From contig JAMCST010000014.1 in assembly GCA_023380935.1 (NCBI GenBank), positions 1-64,000 of the forward strand: 64,000 nt of DNA. Direction: 5' to 3'. Below, piece after piece: positions 58,499 to 64,000 of this stretch. Each line of letters begins with the position of its first letter. Position 1 is the stretch's first letter. The stretch comes from Patescibacteria group bacterium (GTDB taxonomy: Bacteria > Patescibacteriota > Microgenomatia > UBA1406 > GWC2-37-13). Below the pieces are notes generated by a model. It saw nothing but the letters and a program-made list of their open reading frames with translations, had not been told where the DNA came from and ran no database searches. Made by a program: the position numbers and the translations under genes.

Positions 58499-58954
58499 AT
58501 GACGTTCAAACGTGACGGTTTTACCCTAATCGAGTTGTTGGTGGTAATCGCCATTATCGGCGCCCTTTCCAGTTTACTGGTGCCGAACTTTATGGGAGCC
58601 AGAGAACGGGCGCGCGACAACCAGAGAAAGTCCGACCTGAAACAACTGCAAAAAGCGATGGAGATGTACCGTCAAGATCAAACCGATAGTTCATATCCGG
58701 CCAGCCTGCCGGCCGTCGACACCACCTGGACCAATGCGGCCGGCACCACGACTTACATGAATAAAATTCCCAAAGATCCGATTTCCGGCAACGCTTATTA
58801 TTATGCCCGACAAAGAGTCGTCGGAGACAACCTTACCTATACTTTGTGTGCCTGTTTGGAAAACACCGCTGACGCAGACAGTGCTTCAGGAGATTGTGAT
58901 GGCAGTACTTACCAGTGCAGTAGCGGTAAGAAATACGTGGTTACCGAACCGTAG
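58499..58954 (+). CDS. Type IV pilin-like/pseudopilin 1
   Basis: [50 protein letters not shown]. Confidence 0.93.
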   Translation: MTFKRDGFTLIELLVVIAIIGALSSLLVPNFMGARERARDNQRKSDLKQLQKAMEMYRQDQTDSSYPASLPAVDTTWTNAAGTTTYMNKIPKDPISGNAYYYARQRVVGDNLTYTLCACLENTADADSASGDCDGSTYQCSSGKKYVVTEP

Positions 58955-58973
58955 TTAATATTTTCTTTATACC

Positions 58974-59363
58974 ATGCAAAAAACGCGCGGTTTCACTTTG
59001 TTGGAGATCTTGGTGGTAATCGGGATCATAGCGGTTTTGATCGGAATGGGGGTGGCGTCGTTTTCCACCGCCCAGAAAAAGGCGCGCGACGCCAAACGCA
59101 AAGCCGACCTCCAGGCGGTGCAGAAATTTATGGAGCAGTGTTATTCGATCAATAGCTATCAGTATCCTGATCTGACCAGCATGGTCGGCAACGGAACACC
59201 GTCGCTGACCATTACCTGTCCGGCTGACAGTACCACCATCGCGGTCGCCGACCCGACCCTGACCAAGGTTTATACGGTGACAATCAGCGTCAGCGGCGCT
59301 GACTATAGCGTGTCGCTGCCTCTAGAACTCGGTAGTAGTTATACTGTCACTCAACAACAATGA
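58974..59363 (+). CDS. Pseudopilin 2
   Basis: RGFTLLEILVVIGIIAVLIGMGVASFS. Confidence 0.92.
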   Translation: MQKTRGFTLLEILVVIGIIAVLIGMGVASFSTAQKKARDAKRKADLQAVQKFMEQCYSINSYQYPDLTSMVGNGTPSLTITCPADSTTIAVADPTLTKVYTVTISVSGADYSVSLPLELGSSYTVTQQQ

Positions 59364-59830
59364 AATCGCTAGCCGACCGCCGTCGAAACAGTTATACCCT
59401 GATAGAAATTCTGGTGGTAGTGACGATTATCGGTTTGATCGCCGCCATCAGCACCGTTTCATACACGATTTTAAGCAAGCAGTCGCGCGACGCCAAACGC
59501 AAGGCCGATCTGGAACAGGTACGTTCGGCCATTGAGATGTACCGGAGCAACAATGCCTCCGGTCTCTACCCGACCGGGTTTACCATGCCGTGCAATTCGG
59601 TGGTCGCGATCAACGATGCGACCAACACCTATCTTAGCCGCATCCCCCAGGATCCAAAATGCTCCACCTCCATCCCCACCTATAATTATTATTATTCAAG
59701 CGATGGCCTTGATTATACCATTGCTGCTTATCTAGAACGCACCTCGAGTTGCCTGGTTCCCATGGGCGCCGACAGCTGCGGGACAGGAAAAGCCTGTAAT
59801 TATTGCCTCGGTCCCTATGGCCAGAAGTGA
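59360..59830 (+). CDS. Pseudopilin 3
   Basis: NSYTLIEILVVVTIIGLIAAISTVSY. Confidence 0.92.
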   Translation: MKSLADRRRNSYTLIEILVVVTIIGLIAAISTVSYTILSKQSRDAKRKADLEQVRSAIEMYRSNNASGLYPTGFTMPCNSVVAINDATNTYLSRIPQDPKCSTSIPTYNYYYSSDGLDYTIAAYLERTSSCLVPMGADSCGTGKACNYCLGPYGQK

Positions 59831-60305
59831 TGCGCCTTTATCCTTTACCTTGGTTGAGTTATTGATCGTTACGGCGGTGATTCTGTTGATGACCGGTTTT
59901 TCCCTGGCCAGCTACAATCAATACACCGAGGACCGCCGTCTGGATGCCGAAGCAAACAAAGTAGTCAACATGCTTTTTTTGGCGCACAAGAAGGCTTTGT
60001 CAGGCGATACTTCCCAATGTGCCGATCCGGCGGCCGAACTGCTTGAATATGAGGTGTCTTTTACCGCCTCCGGGTTGCAGATTAGCCCTTCGTGTTCTCA
60101 TGGCAGCGCCGACGCGTCGACCTTAAACTTAGAAACAGACATCGTTTTTAATCCGGTTCCTGGCAGCGTGACGTTTGCGCCGCTGTCGGGAAAAATCCCA
60201 GGTGCCGGTACGGAGGTGATCGTTTACAACAACAAAAATAACCGTTGCAAGAAGATTACTATTTCCGCGGCCGGCGTGATTGACACGGCGACCAGCTGTC
60301 CGTAA
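59817..60305 (+). CDS. Pseudopilin 4 (GspH-like)
   Basis: LSFTLVELLIVTAVILLMTGFSLASYNQY. Confidence 0.9.
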   Translation: MARSDAPLSFTLVELLIVTAVILLMTGFSLASYNQYTEDRRLDAEANKVVNMLFLAHKKALSGDTSQCADPAAELLEYEVSFTASGLQISPSCSHGSADASTLNLETDIVFNPVPGSVTFAPLSGKIPGAGTEVIVYNNKNNRCKKITISAAGVIDTATSCP

Positions 60306-60312
60306 AGCAGGC

Positions 60313-60807
60313 ATGAAACAGGCGGGATTTTCCCTGGTCGAGATCCTTATTTTCACCACCATCGTGGCGTTGTTCTTTGTGCTTGGGGCCGCGGTGATGA
60401 TTTTTTCCTTGCGTCAAATGCAGGTGGCGCAGCACCGTATCGTGGCGACCCGTGAAGCCGAATCGCTCATCAGTTGGTTCAAGTCGGCCAAGGAGGTAAA
60501 CTGGGGAGGTGCCGAATGTTCCGGTTGCGCGGCCGGAACCAGCGCCTTTACCGAACAGGTGTCGCGGGTGACGCACAACCTGGTGTATCCGACCATTTGC
60601 TTTAACACACTGGACTGGTTGGCCGACGACGTCTGTTCCCCGTCGGACTACAGCCTGGACGGTTTGTATAAACGTGAGGCTAAATTCACCTACGCGGTGG
60701 TTAGCGGTTATATATCACAGGTAACGGTAGCGGTGACGGTTTACTGGAGAGAGTCGGGCGAAAGTTATCAGGTAACCAGCAACACAGTGCTGTCAGTTTG
60801 GGAATAG
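60313..60807 (+). CDS. Pseudopilin 5
   Basis: MKQAGFSLVEILIFTTIVALFFVLGAAVMIF. Confidence 0.88.
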   Translation: MKQAGFSLVEILIFTTIVALFFVLGAAVMIFSLRQMQVAQHRIVATREAESLISWFKSAKEVNWGGAECSGCAAGTSAFTEQVSRVTHNLVYPTICFNTLDWLADDVCSPSDYSLDGLYKREAKFTYAVVSGYISQVTVAVTVYWRESGESYQVTSNTVLSVWE

Positions 60808-60811
60808 TCTT

Positions 60812-61402
60812 ATGCCAGTCAAACAGCGCATCGGTTTTACTTTGGTGGAGATGCTGATCGTGATCGGCATTATCGGTTTGATGATTCCGGCGTTTTTCAG
60901 CATCATCTTTGTCATCATGCAGCAGCAGGCGCGGATCATCGCCTTGCAGGAGGTAAAACGCCAGGGAGATTTTATTCTCAACACGCTGGAAAACACGATC
61001 CACGGGTCGGCCCAGGCGATCTACGACGACAACAGTGACCCGATCGCCAGCAGCGGCTTAACCGAAACCAAACAAGTATGCGACGTTATCCACAATGCCA
61101 GCTTTGCCCAGGCGCCACCCGTTCATTTATTGACCTTTAAAGACCATTCCGGTAACGGTTTCCGCTTTGTAATCGACGGGGGCCAGGTGGCTTCCCAGTC
61201 GGCCATTCCCTCGGCCAGCACCGCCATCACCACCGATAAGGTAGTCGTCAGTCTCAATGGCGCCAATCCGTTTTTGCAGTGTGATACCGGTAACCAGTTC
61301 TCTCCCCCGGTGGTCACGGTTAACTACAAGGTTACCTACGCGGTGGCTTCAGTTCCCACCAGTATGAGCTACCAAGTGAAAATTAAACTGAAATCGTATT
61401 AG
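60812..61402 (+). CDS. Pseudopilin 6 (PilW/GspJ-like)
   Basis: IGFTLVEMLIVIGIIGLMIPAFFSIIF. Confidence 0.9.
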   Translation: MPVKQRIGFTLVEMLIVIGIIGLMIPAFFSIIFVIMQQQARIIALQEVKRQGDFILNTLENTIHGSAQAIYDDNSDPIASSGLTETKQVCDVIHNASFAQAPPVHLLTFKDHSGNGFRFVIDGGQVASQSAIPSASTAITTDKVVVSLNGANPFLQCDTGNQFSPPVVTVNYKVTYAVASVPTSMSYQVKIKLKSY

Positions 61403-61448
61403 CACCAAATTACTTGACTTCTGACCAAAGTTCGACCATACTGGAAAT

Positions 61449-62474
61449 ATGAGTGATAACAATATCGTTTCCGTGGAGTTGGGGGAAAAACACATCCGGA
61501 TCGCCGACAGCGTGGCCCGGGGAAAGAAGATCGAACTGCTGTCTCTGGGCTACGAGGAAGGGCTCAAAGAGTTGCTGGTCGCCGAGACCGACGCCGGTCT
61601 GGAAAAGTCGGCCGCAGTCATAGGCAAACTCTTCGAAAGTTTAAAAATAAAGAAACGCGCGATTAACGTCATCATCCCCGACAACTACACATTTTCCCAG
61701 GTGATCGAGATGCCCAAGCTGAACGAAAAAGAACTACTTTCAGCCATCCGCTACCAGGCGGATCAGTTTGTCCCCATGCCCATCGAGGAGATTACGTTGG
61801 ACATCGAGACCTTAAAGGAAGATGCCGTTCAACGCAAGCTGGAATTGTTGATTGTCGCCGCCCCAAAAAAAGTGGCAAAAGCGGTGGAAAAACTGATCGA
61901 GAAGGCCGGCCTAATCCCCGCTTCACTGGAAAACGAGCTAAGCGCGATCGCACGCTACTGCGGTCAGTTCAACCAATCCGCCGCCTCGGGCAGCTACCTG
62001 GTGGTAAACCTGGGGTACAACAATTCGTCGCTTTATCTGTTTGACAATGCCAACCAGTTGCTCGCCAACCGGACGATTAAACTGGGAGTGAGTTTGTTCA
62101 TTAAGGATATTCTCGTCAACCTCAGTTTGGAAAACGAAAAAAAAGTTTGGGATACTTTGCAGCAGATCGGATTTTCCGATACGGCGTCGGTAAATCTCTA
62201 CAACATTGTTGCGCCGCTGATGAAAGAACTCAACGGTCATATTGAAAAATTTATCTTATTGGCCAAAGACAAGTACCGGCTGGCGGTCACCGAGATCCGT
62301 TTGTGCAACTACGGTGAAACGATCGCCCACCTCGACACCAAACTGGGACAAACCTTCGGACTGTCGGTTAGTCCGTTGCTCAAGCCGGAGATGGTGGTGG
62401 ACAATCCGGTGGCCACCGCCTTTAAGGCAGAACTCAACCACTTTGTTTCGGTTATTGGCGGAAATCTACGATGA
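61449..62474 (+). CDS. pilM: Pilus assembly protein PilM
   Basis: SVELGEKHIRIADSVA...LNEKELLSAIRYQADQFVPMPIEEITLDIE. Confidence 0.92.
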   Translation: MSDNNIVSVELGEKHIRIADSVARGKKIELLSLGYEEGLKELLVAETDAGLEKSAAVIGKLFESLKIKKRAINVIIPDNYTFSQVIEMPKLNEKELLSAIRYQADQFVPMPIEEITLDIETLKEDAVQRKLELLIVAAPKKVAKAVEKLIEKAGLIPASLENELSAIARYCGQFNQSAASGSYLVVNLGYNNSSLYLFDNANQLLANRTIKLGVSLFIKDILVNLSLENEKKVWDTLQQIGFSDTASVNLYNIVAPLMKELNGHIEKFILLAKDKYRLAVTEIRLCNYGETIAHLDTKLGQTFGLSVSPLLKPEMVVDNPVATAFKAELNHFVSVIGGNLR

Positions 62475-63022
62475 AAAAAAAATACATCAATCTATTCGGT
62501 AAAAGCCGCTTCATCAGGGTCAATAACTTTAATTATTGGTTGCGTGTCATTATTACCGTGTTTGGCGTGACGATGTTCGCCGGTTTTATCATTGTCAACC
62601 TACTACAGATCAAACAGCAGAATGACCTGAAGAGTCTTGAGGAAGAAAAAAGCCAGTTACTGAACGAGTTGATTGCCGATAAAGACAACGAGGCCAAGTT
62701 GAACTATTTTGAGGTAAAATCGGGACAGCTTAATACCTTTACGAAAGACGACACCCAGTTTGTCCCCTATTACAAGGCCTTGAACGAAACCTTGTCCCAA
62801 GCGAGCGACTCGTCTTACCTGGATTCGATCACCATTGATAAAAACAAAAACACCAAATTTTCCGTTAAGTTGGTCGATTTCAACTCGCTGATGGGTTTTA
62901 TTCGCTACGTCGAGTCGGACAAATTCAAGAATCAGTTTTCCAGTCTGGTGCTTACCAGTTTCTCCCTGTCCGATACGGATAAGCGCGATTATCAATTAAC
63001 CTTTTCCGGTCAGTTTAAATGA
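62471..63022 (+). CDS. pilN: PilN-like protein
   Basis: Single N-terminal TM plus coiled coil, overlapping pilM stop. Confidence 0.75.
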   Translation: MKKKYINLFGKSRFIRVNNFNYWLRVIITVFGVTMFAGFIIVNLLQIKQQNDLKSLEEEKSQLLNELIADKDNEAKLNYFEVKSGQLNTFTKDDTQFVPYYKALNETLSQASDSSYLDSITIDKNKNTKFSVKLVDFNSLMGFIRYVESDKFKNQFSSLVLTSFSLSDTDKRDYQLTFSGQFK

Positions 63023-63032
63023 GACGGCGCCT

Positions 63033-63731
63033 ATGATAAAAATTTTCGGGATTGAGATCAATCTTGGCAGCAAAGACGACGTCACCACCCTGATCACCGT
63101 GGCGGTGTTTATTGTCATTGCCGGTCTGTTTTTTTTCTCGCTGAAGGGCTACCTGGAAACGAGCGACCAGATCATGCGCTCCCAGTCCGAAACCAGCGAT
63201 CTGCACAACCGGGTGAACAACATCGATACCAATATGAAAGTCGTCGATCCCAAACAAATCGATTTATATAATCGCGTATTAGGGATGCTTATCCCGGACA
63301 GCGAAGATTACTACTCGATCATTAACGCGCTGGAAACGATTTCTCTGCAGAGCGGTTTTGTGATTACCAACTACACGATTGACGCCGGCGCCTTGAGTCA
63401 GGAAAAAGTGACACTGAAGGTTGAGGGGGTGGGTGACAGTCAGGCTTTTACCGAGTTCCTCCAGTCATACCAGTTCGGGAGCGGCCGTCTCATCACCAAC
63501 GAGAAGGTCGAGTTCGTGACCGCCGGTTTAACCAGCATGAAGCTCTCGCTCAATTTTTATAACCAAAAATACACCAGTCCTCAAGACTCGACTATGTCGC
63601 ACCTGACGGTGCATGATCGCAACAATCTGATGAAGATAATCCAGAAAATTAAGGTTAATCTGGTAGCCAGTGGGCAAACCTTTGACGATAACGCTTTACA
63701 CTATCAGACCAAGGACAATCCCTTTAATTAG
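63033..63731 (+). CDS. pilO: PilO-like protein
   Basis: Single TM, coiled coil, position after PilN. Confidence 0.7.
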   Translation: MIKIFGIEINLGSKDDVTTLITVAVFIVIAGLFFFSLKGYLETSDQIMRSQSETSDLHNRVNNIDTNMKVVDPKQIDLYNRVLGMLIPDSEDYYSIINALETISLQSGFVITNYTIDAGALSQEKVTLKVEGVGDSQAFTEFLQSYQFGSGRLITNEKVEFVTAGLTSMKLSLNFYNQKYTSPQDSTMSHLTVHDRNNLMKIIQKIKVNLVASGQTFDDNALHYQTKDNPFN

Positions 63732-63970
63732 GCCTTCAGTTTTTTTACCAGCAGCTTCTGTACGCCGGCCGAAACCTGGGCGCCCCGGTCCAACCAATAA
63801 CGCAAGCGATCCTTATCGTAGGTCAACGTGGCCGGATTGGTGTTGGGGTTATATATGCCGATTCTTTCCAAATAGCGTCCGTCCCGGTTAATGCGCTTGT
63901 CCATCACTACCAACCGGTAGGTTTTGTACCCCCGTTTTCCGAACAAGCTCAGTTTAATTGCCACTGCCAT
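63728..63970 (-). CDS. rpsP: 30S ribosomal protein bS16
   Basis: IKLSLFGKRGYKTYRLVVMDKRINRDGRYLERIGIYNPNT. Confidence 0.95.
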   Translation of the reverse strand: MAVAIKLSLFGKRGYKTYRLVVMDKRINRDGRYLERIGIYNPNTNPATLTYDKDRLRYWLDRGAQVSAGVQKLLVKKLKA

Positions 63971-64000
63971 AAGTTTAAGAAGATTATAAAGGATTTATCT

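Overview
This 64 kb window looks like part of a reduced bacterial chromosome, most likely a Candidate Phyla Radiation/Patescibacteria (Microgenomates-like) genome. It carries housekeeping blocks (rpsF-ssb-rpsR, dnaX-ybaB, rpsB-tsf-frr, cysS, proS, RNase J, recR), a solitary 16S rRNA gene, three tRNAs (Pro-CGG, Val-TAC, Ile-GAT), a cell-surface glycan cluster and a type IV pilus cluster with six consecutive pilin-like genes. The strongest non-routine signals are: (i) a complete leader-peptide transcription attenuator with a His-His-His leader ORF at the left edge, next to an IS200-like transposase end; (ii) a family of near-identical 24-30 bp AT-rich palindromes (TTTCAGTTAATTAATTAACTGAAA) that bracket a TrpR-like regulator gene and recur after cysS, after proS and inside a kinase CDS; (iii) a degenerate octamer repeat (GRGTTRA-like, period 8) in a glycosyltransferase, in recR and in an expansion of the 16S V1 region; (iv) a 16S rRNA with compensatory changes in the 530 loop and mismatches to common primers; (v) unusual protein architectures: membrane-anchored double-AAA+ Clp ATPase, deoxyribosyltransferase-thymidylate kinase fusion, Nramp-like transporter paired with an MgtE-N/CBS protein, interrupted rsmA/ksgA and truncated ybeY. 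All calls are from reading the sequence only; no database search was run.
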